61,798 bases of DNA from Planobispora rosea. Lineage in GTDB: Bacteria; Actinomycetota; Actinomycetes; Streptosporangiales; Streptosporangiaceae. The stretch is from contig NZ_BMQP01000051.1 of NCBI RefSeq assembly GCF_014648175.1, forward strand, positions 1 to 61,798. Reading direction: 5' to 3'. Below the pieces are notes generated by a model, which saw only the letters and a list, made by a program, of their open reading frames with translations, ran no database searches and was not told the DNA's origin. A program made the translations under genes and the position numbers. Positions 48,600 to 55,933 of the stretch are shown in pieces (within the stretch, counting starts at the first letter, position 1; each line of letters starts with the position of its first letter).

Positions 48600-48616
48600 A
48601 GTTGTACGGCACAACT
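48600..48616. promoter_or_regulatory. MarR operator, copy 2
   Basis: AGTTGTACGGCACAACT is nearly palindromic (14 of 16 paired positions) and overlaps the start codon of the MarR gene, 43 bases centre to centre from copy 1. Confidence 0.55.
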
Positions 48617-49150
48617 CATGAGACCGGATTCCCCGACGACGACCTGCGCTGCCTGATGCGGCTCATCGTCCGCGCGGGCGGGTTGCTGGAACCCCGGGAG
48701 TACGGCGGCCTGCGCGTCTCCCTGTCCGAGGTGTTCGCGCTCGGCGAGCTGGGAGACTCCGGCACGTTGTCGCAGCAGGAGCTGGCCGCCCGGCTGGGCC
48801 TGGAGAAGAGCACGGTGAGCAGGCTCGCCGCGGGCCTGGAACGCCGGGGCTGGTTGTCGCGCGAGCGCGACCCGGCCAACCGGCGCTTCTACCGGCTGGG
48901 CCTGACACCCGAGGGGTGGACGGCCGTCGAACGGATGGGCCGGGAGTTCCGCGCCACGCACGCCGCCCTGCTCGGCGCCCTCACCCCCGCCGAGCGCGAG
49001 GGACTGGCCCTCGGCCTGGCCGGGCTGATCCGCGCCCTCTCCGCACTCGGCGGAGAACACGGGCACGGGCCTGGACACGGGGAAAACGGCGGAGACGGCC
49101 GGGAAGACGGAGAAAGAGGCGGGGACGGGGGCGGAGCAGGAGAAGATTGA
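48602..49150 (+). CDS. MarR-family transcriptional regulator
   Basis: The 182-residue protein has the MarR winged helix (TLSQQELAARLGLEKSTVSR, LAAGLERRGWLSRERDPANR and the wing RRFYRLGLTPEG) and a Gly/Glu/His-rich C-terminal tail (last 35 residues). I start it at TTG 48602, because no ATG or GTG in frame precedes the family core and a -10 element lies six bases upstream. The first ATG in frame is well inside the domain. Twin operators suggest autoregulation and control of the divergent methyltransferase. Confidence 0.85.
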   Translation: MYGTTHETGFPDDDLRCLMRLIVRAGGLLEPREYGGLRVSLSEVFALGELGDSGTLSQQELAARLGLEKSTVSRLAAGLERRGWLSRERDPANRRFYRLGLTPEGWTAVERMGREFRATHAALLGALTPAEREGLALGLAGLIRALSALGGEHGHGPGHGENGGDGREDGERGGDGGGAGED

Positions 49151-49158
49151 CGACGTTG

Positions 49159-49191
49159 TCGGTGCCGCGCGGTACGGTCGTCCGGCACCGA
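49159..49191. promoter_or_regulatory. 9-bp inverted repeat around the promoter of the second recombinase
   Basis: TCGGTGCCG and CGGCACCGA are perfect arms 15 bases apart; a TACGGT -10 candidate lies in the spacer, and the recombinase starts 20 bases on. This looks more like an operator than a crossover site. Confidence 0.4.
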
Positions 49192-49210
49192 GAAAGGATG
49201 CCCCCGAATC

Positions 49211-50326
49211 ATGCGGCCTGCGGATCTGAATCGCCTGACCGTCCAGGAGTCGGCCGACCGCTACGTCGAGCTGGTCCGGGCCCGGACCTCGACGGGCGCG
49301 CTGTCACCGGCCACCGCCGAGGTCTACGCCAGGGACGTGGCGACGTTCGTGGAGCTGGCCGGGCCGGACCGGGTGCTGGACGACCTGTCCGGCGAGGACG
49401 TGGACGCGATCCTGCTGGCGTTCGCGCGCAAGCCCGACGGGCGGCGCACCCGGCCGGAGCCCGGCGATCCGGCGCGGACCCCGGTGGGGCCACCGGGCCA
49501 GCCGGGCCAGCCGGGCCAGTCGCCGTCCTCGCAGGCGCGGTTCCGGCGGTCGGTCTCGGCCCTGTTCAAACATGCGGCGCTGGCGGGCTGGGTGCAGCTC
49601 GATCCGATGACCGCGGCGACGGTGACGGCGCGGGAGCGCGGAGGGCTGCGCCCGGAGCGGCGCGCGCTGACGCGCGAGCAGGCCCAGGGGCTGATCGGCG
49701 CCGCACGGGCCCTGGGCGAGAACGGCGGCGCGCCGGCGCCGGCGCCGGGCGAGGAGGGGCGCAAGCGCCGCGACCAGCGCACCGAGCTGCGGGACGCGTT
49801 GATCGTGCTGCTGCTGTCGACGGTCGGCCCACGGGTCTCGGAACTGGTCCGGGCCAACGTGGAGGACTTCTACACCAACGACGGGGTGCGCTACTGGCGG
49901 ATCTTCGGCAAGGGGGGCAGGACCCGCGACGTCCCGCTACCCGGTGACGTGGCGCGGATGCTGGAGGTCTACCTGGCCAGGGGGCGGCAGGAGTCGGCGG
50001 ACAAGGCGCTGCTGCTGTCGTGGCGGGGCAGGCGGCTGGCGCGGGGGGACGTGCAGGCGGTGATCGACCGGGTGCAGCGGCGGGTCGACCCCGAACGGCG
50101 GCGATCGGTGACCCCGCACGGGCTGCGGCACACGACGGCGACCCACCTGCTGGCCGACGCGGTGGACATGGACGCGGTACGGCGGGTGCTGGGCCACAGC
50201 GACCTGGCGACCCTGGGCCGCTACCGCGACGAGCTCCCCGGTGAGCTGGAGGTCGCGATGCGCACCCACCCGCTCCTGCGCGGGCGGGAAACCCCGCCGG
50301 ACGCAGGAGACGGCTCCGGACGGTGA
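49211..50326 (+). CDS. Tyrosine recombinase (XerD-like) with low-complexity insert
   Basis: The 371-residue recombinase has all catalytic residues: Arg in VGPRVSELV, Lys in GKGGRTRDV, HxxR in HGLRHTTATH, His in LGHSD and Tyr in LGRYRDEL. A Pro/Gly/Gln-rich insert (PGQPGQPGQS, from a 9-base repeat near 49493-49520) interrupts the N-terminal core-binding domain around residue 95. A second insert lies near residue 175. These lengthen it beyond normal Xer proteins. Unlike the recombinase at 7752 it has no dif-like site upstream. Confidence 0.9.
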   Translation: MRPADLNRLTVQESADRYVELVRARTSTGALSPATAEVYARDVATFVELAGPDRVLDDLSGEDVDAILLAFARKPDGRRTRPEPGDPARTPVGPPGQPGQPGQSPSSQARFRRSVSALFKHAALAGWVQLDPMTAATVTARERGGLRPERRALTREQAQGLIGAARALGENGGAPAPAPGEEGRKRRDQRTELRDALIVLLLSTVGPRVSELVRANVEDFYTNDGVRYWRIFGKGGRTRDVPLPGDVARMLEVYLARGRQESADKALLLSWRGRRLARGDVQAVIDRVQRRVDPERRRSVTPHGLRHTTATHLLADAVDMDAVRRVLGHSDLATLGRYRDELPGELEVAMRTHPLLRGRETPPDAGDGSGR

Positions 50327-50404
50327 CCGGTCCCCGCGACCGTCCCCCTCCGGCGGGACGACGGCGGCCGGGTCGCCGGCTACGCCACGATCTCCCCGGC
50401 GGGC

Positions 50405-50659
50405 TCAGGCGGCGCGGTCGGCGGCGCTGATCTCGGCCAGCACGTCCAGGGAGACGCCCAGGGCCTGGGCGAGGGCGGCGATGGTGAAGAACGCGGGGGT
50501 GGGCACCCTGCCGGTCTCGATCTTGCGGAGGGTCTCGGCGGACAGCCCGGCGGCGGCGGCCACCTCGGCCATGCTCCGGGCGCCGCGTGCCTGGCGCAGC
50601 ACGGCGCCCAGGCGGTGCCCGCGTTCGCGGTCGAGTTCGGTCAGCGGAGGTCGGACCAT
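50405..50659 (-). CDS. XRE-family helix-turn-helix regulator
   Basis: The 84-residue protein is almost entirely an HTH_3/XRE domain: LGAVLRQARGARSMAEVAAA, AGLSAETLRKIETGRVPTPA and FFTIAALAQALGVSLDVL. ATG 50659 follows a perfect TATGAT -10 element by seven bases on the minus strand, so it is probably leaderless; ATG 50671 would start before the expected transcript. It is divergent from map-like gene 50746, and two 20-bp direct repeats lie between them. Confidence 0.88.
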   Translation of the reverse strand: MVRPPLTELDRERGHRLGAVLRQARGARSMAEVAAAAGLSAETLRKIETGRVPTPAFFTIAALAQALGVSLDVLAEISAADRAA

Positions 50660-50666
50660 GCACCCG

Positions 50667-50672
50667 ATCATA
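50667..50672 (-). promoter_or_regulatory. -10 element (TATGAT) of the XRE gene
   Basis: TATGAT on the minus strand ends seven bases before ATG 50659; TTCCGG lies 18 bases upstream as a possible -35. Operator repeat 1 fills the spacer. Confidence 0.5.
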
Positions 50673-50674
50673 GC

Positions 50675-50714
50675 AACCGTGATAACAATCCCGGAACCGT
50701 GATAGTAATACCGG
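50675..50714. promoter_or_regulatory. Two tandem 20-bp operator repeats
   Basis: AACCGTGATAACAATCCCGG (50675-50694) is followed directly by AACCGTGATAGTAATACCGG (50695-50714), with 17 of 20 positions identical. The 20-bp pitch places both on the same DNA face. They cover the XRE promoter and lie just upstream of the methionine aminopeptidase gene. A small inverted repeat AATACC/GGTATT follows. Confidence 0.6.
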
Positions 50715-50745
50715 TATAGGTATTGGATCAGAGGGAGTGCGGACC

Positions 50746-51513
50746 ATGGTTGAGATCAAGACCGCGGCGGAGACGGAGGCCATGGCCGAGGCCGGGAAGG
50801 TCGTCGCGGCGGCGCTGGCCGCGGTCGCCGCGCACGCCCGCGCCGGAGTGAGCCTGCTGGAGCTGGACCAGGTCGCCCGGACGGTGATGGACGAGTCCGG
50901 TGCCCGCTCGGCCTTCCTGGGCTACCGGCCCTCCTTCGCCCCCACCCCGTTCCCCGCGGTGATCTGCGCGTCGGTCAACGAGGTGATCGTGCACGGCATC
51001 CCGAGCGGATACCGGCTGCGCGACGGGGATCTGCTGAGCGTCGACTTCGGCGTCTACCTGGACGGCTGGGCCGCCGACGCGGCGACCAGCCTCGTCGTCG
51101 GCACGCCCCGCGCGCAGGACACGGAGCTCATCCGGACCGCCGAGGCCGCGCTGGAGGCCGCGATCGCCGCCTGCGTGCCGGGCGGGCGGCTGGGCGACAT
51201 CGGCCACGCCGTCACCCGGATCGGCCGGGCCGCCGGGTACGGCGTCCCGGACGACTTCGGCGGGCACGGCATCGGCCGGGCCATGCACGAGGACCCGCAC
51301 GTGCCCAACCGCGGCCGCCCGGGACGGGGCCTGCCCCTCCGGCCCGGCCTGGTGCTGGCGATCGAGCCGATGTTCACCGCCGGGGGCGGCGACGGCTACG
51401 TGATCGCCGCCGACGGCTGGACCATGTCCAGCGCCGACGGCAGCCGCGCCGTCCACGTGGAGCACACGGTGGCGATCACCGAGGACGGCCCGCGGGTGCT
51501 CACCCGCCCCTGA
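50746..51513 (+). CDS. map: Methionine aminopeptidase type I
   Basis: This 255-residue pita-bread metallopeptidase removes initiator Met. The five metal ligands are visible: Asp in LSVDFGVYLDGW and WAADAATSL, His in FGGHGIGRAMHEDP, Glu in LAIEPMFT and Glu in VHVEHTVAIT. AGAGGGAG about eight bases before ATG 50746 decides the start over GTG 50737. Housekeeping map usually sits in a ribosomal-protein operon with adk and secY; this copy is instead divergent from an XRE regulator, so it is probably a second, regulated enzyme. Confidence 0.92.
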   Translation: MVEIKTAAETEAMAEAGKVVAAALAAVAAHARAGVSLLELDQVARTVMDESGARSAFLGYRPSFAPTPFPAVICASVNEVIVHGIPSGYRLRDGDLLSVDFGVYLDGWAADAATSLVVGTPRAQDTELIRTAEAALEAAIAACVPGGRLGDIGHAVTRIGRAAGYGVPDDFGGHGIGRAMHEDPHVPNRGRPGRGLPLRPGLVLAIEPMFTAGGGDGYVIAADGWTMSSADGSRAVHVEHTVAITEDGPRVLTRP

Positions 51514-51528
51514 GACCGCCGGGCCGCA

Positions 51529-52794
51529 TCAGAGGCCGGGGCGCGGGGATGACGGCGGGGTGCGGTGCGCGGACGACTGCGGGGAGGGCGGCACCGGCAT
51601 GGTGACGCGCACGCAGGTGCCCTCACCCGGGGTGCTGTTGATGCGGATGCTGCCTCCGTGCACGCGGATGATCTTGTCGACGATGGCCAGGCCCATCCCG
51701 GTGCCGGGGATCGCCCGCTCCTCGGCCTCGGGCGCGCGGTAGAAGTCCTCGAAGATCCGTTCGACGTGCTCGGCGCCGATGCCGATGCCGGTGTCGCAGA
51801 TCTCCACCCGGGGCGCGGGGTCGGCGCTCGCCCTCACCTCGATCGTGCCGCCGTCCGGAGTGAACTTGATCGCGTTGTCCAGCAGGTGCACCAGCACGTG
51901 CTGGAACCTGAGGGCATCGGCCCACACCGTGGCCCGGTCGGGGGCGTGCAGAATCAGCGTGTGGCCTCTGTCCTGGACGCGGTCGGCGACGACCTCCAGG
52001 GCGCGGTGGACCAGCACGATCAGGTCGACCCGCGCGGGATGGAAGACGGCGGTCTCGGCGTTGAGGCTGGCCATCAGCAGCAGCTCGTCGATCAGCTCCA
52101 GCAGGCGATCGCTGTTGTGCTCGATGACCCCGAGGAACCGCTGCTCGGTGGCGGAGTCGAGGTCACCGTCCTGGATGAGCTCCAGGTAGGAGCGGATCGA
52201 GGTCAGCGGGGTGCGCAGCTCGTGGTTGATGTTGCGCAGGAACTGGTCCTTGAGCTCCTGCACGTCCTGCAGTCCGTGGATGATCCGGTCGGCGCGGCGG
52301 ACCTGGTGGTGGGCCTCCAGCAGCAGGGCGGCGTTCTCGGCCAGTACGGTCAGCATCTGGTGCTGCTCGGGCGACAGGCGGCGCGGCCGGTGGTCCATCA
52401 CGCACACCGTGCCCAGGGCGTGACCGCGGCTGCTGATCATCGGCGCGCCCGCGTAGAAACGCACCCGCCACTCGCCGGCCACGATGGGGGTGTCGCGGAA
52501 ACGCGGGTCGGCGTCCGCGTCGTGGACCTCCAGCAGCCGCCGGGCGGCGATGGTGTGGGGGCAGAACCACGAGTCGGCGCGGTCCATGCCGGTGGCGGTG
52601 ACGCCGCTGCTGCCCTTGAAGTGCTGGCTGTCGGCGCCGACCAGGTTGACCAGGGCGATCGGGGTGGAGCAGACGCGGGCGGCCGCGGCGGCGATGGCCG
52701 AGAAGCGCGGCTCGGGCAGTTCCTCGGTGGCTTCCAGCTCCTCCAGTTCGCACAGCCGTTCGTTCTCGTCAGCCGGCATCGGTGCCGGGCTCAC
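51529..52794 (-). CDS. GAF-domain sensor histidine kinase
   Basis: The 421-residue soluble kinase has an N-terminal GAF domain (ARVCSTPIALVNLVGADSQH, FCPHTIAARRLLEVHDA), a coiled coil and a HisKA/HATPase pair. The phospho-acceptor is in NINHELRTPLTSI, the N box is HLLDNAIKFTPDGG and the G boxes are CDTGIGIG and GTGMGLAIV. No response regulator gene is adjacent. Its GTG start (52794) overlaps the TAG of the upstream phosphatase gene (TAGTG), so the two are co-translated. Confidence 0.9.
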   Translation of the reverse strand: MSPAPMPADENERLCELEELEATEELPEPRFSAIAAAAARVCSTPIALVNLVGADSQHFKGSSGVTATGMDRADSWFCPHTIAARRLLEVHDADADPRFRDTPIVAGEWRVRFYAGAPMISSRGHALGTVCVMDHRPRRLSPEQHQMLTVLAENAALLLEAHHQVRRADRIIHGLQDVQELKDQFLRNINHELRTPLTSIRSYLELIQDGDLDSATEQRFLGVIEHNSDRLLELIDELLLMASLNAETAVFHPARVDLIVLVHRALEVVADRVQDRGHTLILHAPDRATVWADALRFQHVLVHLLDNAIKFTPDGGTIEVRASADPAPRVEICDTGIGIGAEHVERIFEDFYRAPEAEERAIPGTGMGLAIVDKIIRVHGGSIRINSTPGEGTCVRVTMPVPPSPQSSAHRTPPSSPRPGL

Positions 52795-54701
52795 TACGCC
52801 CGGCCTTCGGCGAAGCGGGTGGAAGCGCCGGACCGGCCGGGCGTGGTGTCCCCATCCTCCTCGCCGGCGCCGGGGATGCGCACCGCCAGCAGGGCGGTGT
52901 CATCGTTGGCGCCGCAGGCCATGCGCTCCAGCAACCGGTCGCAGAAATCACCGACCGGCCGGCGGGCCAGCGCGGCGGCATGACGGCGCAGCCGGTCCAT
53001 GCCGGCGTCCAGATCGCCGTCGGGCGCTTTGACGAGCCCGTCGGTGTACAGCAGGACGGTGCTGGCCGCCGGTAGCGGCTCGATGGCGTCGTAGCGGGAC
53101 TCGTCCCGGGCCAGGCCGAGGCCGAGCAGCAGGTTCTGCCCGCTGGTCAGGTAGCGGCTGTGGCCGTCGTCGGTGACCAGCAGCGGCGGCAGGTGACCGG
53201 CGCTGACCCAGTGCAGCTGCCAGGGGCCCGCACCGGAGCCCTCGACCCGCGCCAGGACCACGGTGACGGCGTCGATGCCGGTGATGTGGACCACCGCGTC
53301 GTCCAGCCGGTCGACGATGAGACTGGGCGGCTCCTGGCGGTCCCAGCACAACGAGCGCAGCATGTGCCGCAGCCGGGCCATGTCCGCGGCGGTGGTCATG
53401 TCGTGCCCGGGCACGTCCCCGACCATGGCGGCGACGACGCCGTCGGGCAGCATCATGGCGTCGTACCAGTCGCCGCCGATCAGGGAGCCCCGCGGGGCCG
53501 GCCGGTAACGGGCGGCCAGGCGCAGGGGCTCCAGCGCGGGCAGGGGGTCCAGCAGGTGACGCTGCATGGTCAGGGCCGCGTCGCGCTGCCGGGTGCACAG
53601 GTCGGCGTTGTCCACCGCCAGAGCGGCCCGCCGGGCGATGTCGGTGATCAGTGTCAGGTCGGCGGCGTCGAACGGATGGGCCGGATCGAGGCGCGCCACC
53701 GTCAGGGCGCCCAGCACCTGGCGGGCGGCGCCCAGTGGCGCGACGATCGCCGAGGCGGCGCCGAAGGCGGAGAACAGCTCGCCGTGGGCGGCGGCCAGCG
53801 GCGAATCGGCCGCCGCGGCGATGTCGTCCGGGCCCAGCAGCAGGGCCTCACTGCCGCGCAGCACCCGGGCCAGCGGCGCCCGGGAGGAGTCGGTGAGCGG
53901 CGGCAGCGGACCCTGCCAGATCTCCTGGCCGCGGCCGCCGGAGATGTCGGCGCGGCTCTCTTCGGCGGCACGGCTCACCGGATCGCCGCCCGGAGGGACG
54001 ACCAAGACCCGGCACACCTCCGCGGGCCCGGTGCGCAGTTCGACCGCGGCCCAGTCGGCCAGCCGGGGCACGAGCAGGCGTCCCACCCGCGCCAGCGCCT
54101 CATCGACCCCCGAGACCTGGCCCAGCACGGCGCCGATCTCGGTGACGGCCGCCAGCCGCCCGGTGACGTGCTCCAGCGCGGCCAGATGATCGGCCTGGCG
54201 CTGGGCGGCCGCCCGGCGCTCGTCGGCGTCGACGAACAGCACCGCCGCACCGCACAGCCGCCCGTTCCGCCGGATCGGCGAGGCCGTCCAGGCGATCGGC
54301 AGCAGTCGGCCGCTGCCGCGCAGGAAGGTGCCGCATCTCCCGTCCCCGCGGGCGGTACGGCCGTGTTCCAGCACGGCCAGCAGCTCACACGCCGAGCGCG
54401 GGAGCGGCGCGCCGTGCTCGTCACGGTGCAGCAGATCATGGGCGTCGGCGCCCACCAGCGCTTCGGCCGGACGTTCCAGCAACGTTTCGGCCCGCGGGTT
54501 GACCGCGCTGATGCGCCCCGCGCGGTCGGTCAGGTACAGGCCCGCGCCCAGGTCGGCGAATACCGCCCGCAGCACCTCCCCGTCCGGAAGCGCCCCGTCC
54601 GACGGCGTCCCGTCCGACGGCGTCCCGTCCGGCGGAGCCGGCTCAACGCGCGCGTCGTCGTCTGCGGATTCGTCCGCAGCCTCGGCCCTCTGCGTCGTCA
54701 C
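52794..54701 (-). CDS. PAS-GAF-SpoIIE serine phosphatase
   Basis: The roughly 635-residue protein has a PAS domain (about 45-150, GLYLTDRAGRISAVNPRAE), a GAF domain (about 190-370) and a SpoIIE/PP2C domain with IGGDWYDAMMLPDG, MVGDVPGHDMTTAAD, LYTDGLV and GANDDTALLAVR. The usual GDVxGHG reads GDVPGHD. A TPSDGTPSDG repeat near the N-terminus comes from a short DNA repeat (about 54590-54630). GTG 54701 has AAGGAG upstream. Co-translated with the histidine kinase, it likely feeds the same partner-switching pathway. Confidence 0.9.
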   Translation of the reverse strand: MTTQRAEAADESADDDARVEPAPPDGTPSDGTPSDGALPDGEVLRAVFADLGAGLYLTDRAGRISAVNPRAETLLERPAEALVGADAHDLLHRDEHGAPLPRSACELLAVLEHGRTARGDGRCGTFLRGSGRLLPIAWTASPIRRNGRLCGAAVLFVDADERRAAAQRQADHLAALEHVTGRLAAVTEIGAVLGQVSGVDEALARVGRLLVPRLADWAAVELRTGPAEVCRVLVVPPGGDPVSRAAEESRADISGGRGQEIWQGPLPPLTDSSRAPLARVLRGSEALLLGPDDIAAAADSPLAAAHGELFSAFGAASAIVAPLGAARQVLGALTVARLDPAHPFDAADLTLITDIARRAALAVDNADLCTRQRDAALTMQRHLLDPLPALEPLRLAARYRPAPRGSLIGGDWYDAMMLPDGVVAAMVGDVPGHDMTTAADMARLRHMLRSLCWDRQEPPSLIVDRLDDAVVHITGIDAVTVVLARVEGSGAGPWQLHWVSAGHLPPLLVTDDGHSRYLTSGQNLLLGLGLARDESRYDAIEPLPAASTVLLYTDGLVKAPDGDLDAGMDRLRRHAAALARRPVGDFCDRLLERMACGANDDTALLAVRIPGAGEEDGDTTPGRSGASTRFAEGRA

Positions 54702-54909
54702 CGCGCCGCTCCTTCGCTCCGTCTCGCCCCGGGCACCGCGCACCGCACACCGCGCCAGGATGCCCGGCACCGATCCTCATCAACGGCCGTTCGCGGACGA
54801 CACGGACGCGCCGCGCTTGGGACAAATCGCATCCATTCCTGACCGGGGCGCGAAAGCGCCCGAACACCCGTGGCGGGCCGGCCCGGGGACGTCGCGGCAC
54901 GACGCCGGG

Positions 54910-55722
54910 TCACGGCGGTTCCTCCAGCCGGATCATCAGATCGGTGACCAGTCGCTCGGGCGGCGTGGCCGCCGGGTCGGACAGATAGACCTCGCGGACG
55001 GTGCCGCGCACGGGATGCCCGCGCTCGGCACACCAGGCGAGAAGCGCGTGGTAGGCCAGGGTGATCTGGTCGTACGGCCCCACGTGCGTGACACGGGCGA
55101 AGCGCCCTGCGGGCAGCAGGTCCGCCGAGGTCCCGGCCGGGGGGCGCAGCCACGGCGCCTCCGCCGGCGCTCCGGGGATGTCACCGTCCGCCGCCGGGTC
55201 CAGGGCGACCGTGACGGGCAGGGGCTCGTCCAGCTCGACGGGGAACAGGCCGATCAGCCGGGCGGGGCCGTCGCGGGAGACCTCCGTCAGCCGCGCCACG
55301 CAGGCGGACACGGCCCGGCCGATGTCCCGCACACCGGCGGCCACGTCCCGGGCCAGGATCACCCGGCGGGCCGGTTCGACGACGACGTCGACCGGGGCGT
55401 CGGGGATTCCACCGGCCAGGACCCGCTCCAGCGTCGCGAGGGTACGGCGGCGCCGCGCCAGCTCGGCCTCCAGGTCGTCGCGGACCCGGCCCAGCGCCCG
55501 GGCGGCGCCCGTACCGGACAGCACCTCGCCGATCACGGCCAGCGGCACGTCCAGGGAGCGCAGCAGTCCGATCGAGAGCGCCTCGCGCGCCTGCCCGGCC
55601 CGGTAGTAGCGGTACCCGGTGGCCGGATCCACCCACGCCGGCACCAGCAACCCCAGGTCGGCGTAGTTACGCAGCTGCTTGACGCTGAGCCGGCACAGCC
55701 GCGCGAAGCGCCCGATCGCCAT
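54910..55722 (-). CDS. MerR-family regulator with GyrI-like effector domain (BmrR type)
   Basis: The 270-residue protein has an N-terminal MerR domain (MAIGRFARLCRLSVKQLRNY, DPATGYRYYRAGQ), a dimerisation coiled coil (RRRRTLATLERVL) and a C-terminal GyrI-like ligand-binding domain (about 115-270, RVTHVGPYDQITLAYHALLA). BmrR-type proteins sense cationic or hydrophobic drugs. ATG 55722 has GGCGGGGA just upstream; GTG 55761 would add 13 residues. No transporter target is adjacent. Confidence 0.87.
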   Translation of the reverse strand: MAIGRFARLCRLSVKQLRNYADLGLLVPAWVDPATGYRYYRAGQAREALSIGLLRSLDVPLAVIGEVLSGTGAARALGRVRDDLEAELARRRRTLATLERVLAGGIPDAPVDVVVEPARRVILARDVAAGVRDIGRAVSACVARLTEVSRDGPARLIGLFPVELDEPLPVTVALDPAADGDIPGAPAEAPWLRPPAGTSADLLPAGRFARVTHVGPYDQITLAYHALLAWCAERGHPVRGTVREVYLSDPAATPPERLVTDLMIRLEEPP

Positions 55723-55891
55723 CAGGTCCCCGCCGGGTCCCCGTTCCAGATCCTCGTTCACGTCTTCAGCATGGGCCCTCCTCCGGAGGGGGGTTCCCCG
55801 CGGCGGCCGTCCGGGCGGCGGGGTGAGCGCCCCGGCGGCGCCGGACGCCGACGGCGGGCCCTCGCCCGACGCGATCTGACATCCCGTCCCT

Positions 55892-55924
55892 GAAGGAGGG
55901 TGAGGCGGCGCCTCACCCTCCTTC
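55892..55924 (-). terminator. Strong hairpin after the RHS gene
   Basis: GAAGGAGGGTGAGGC and its exact complement form a 15-bp stem with a 3-base loop 10 bases past the RHS stop. There is no T-tract, which is common in high-GC actinomycetes. Confidence 0.65.
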
Positions 55925-55933
55925 TCACTCGGC

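Noticed and set aside
49211..50326. Integrated element bounded by the second recombinase
   Set aside because: No att repeats, tRNA gene, excisionase or replication genes nearby; neighbours are ordinary chromosomal genes.
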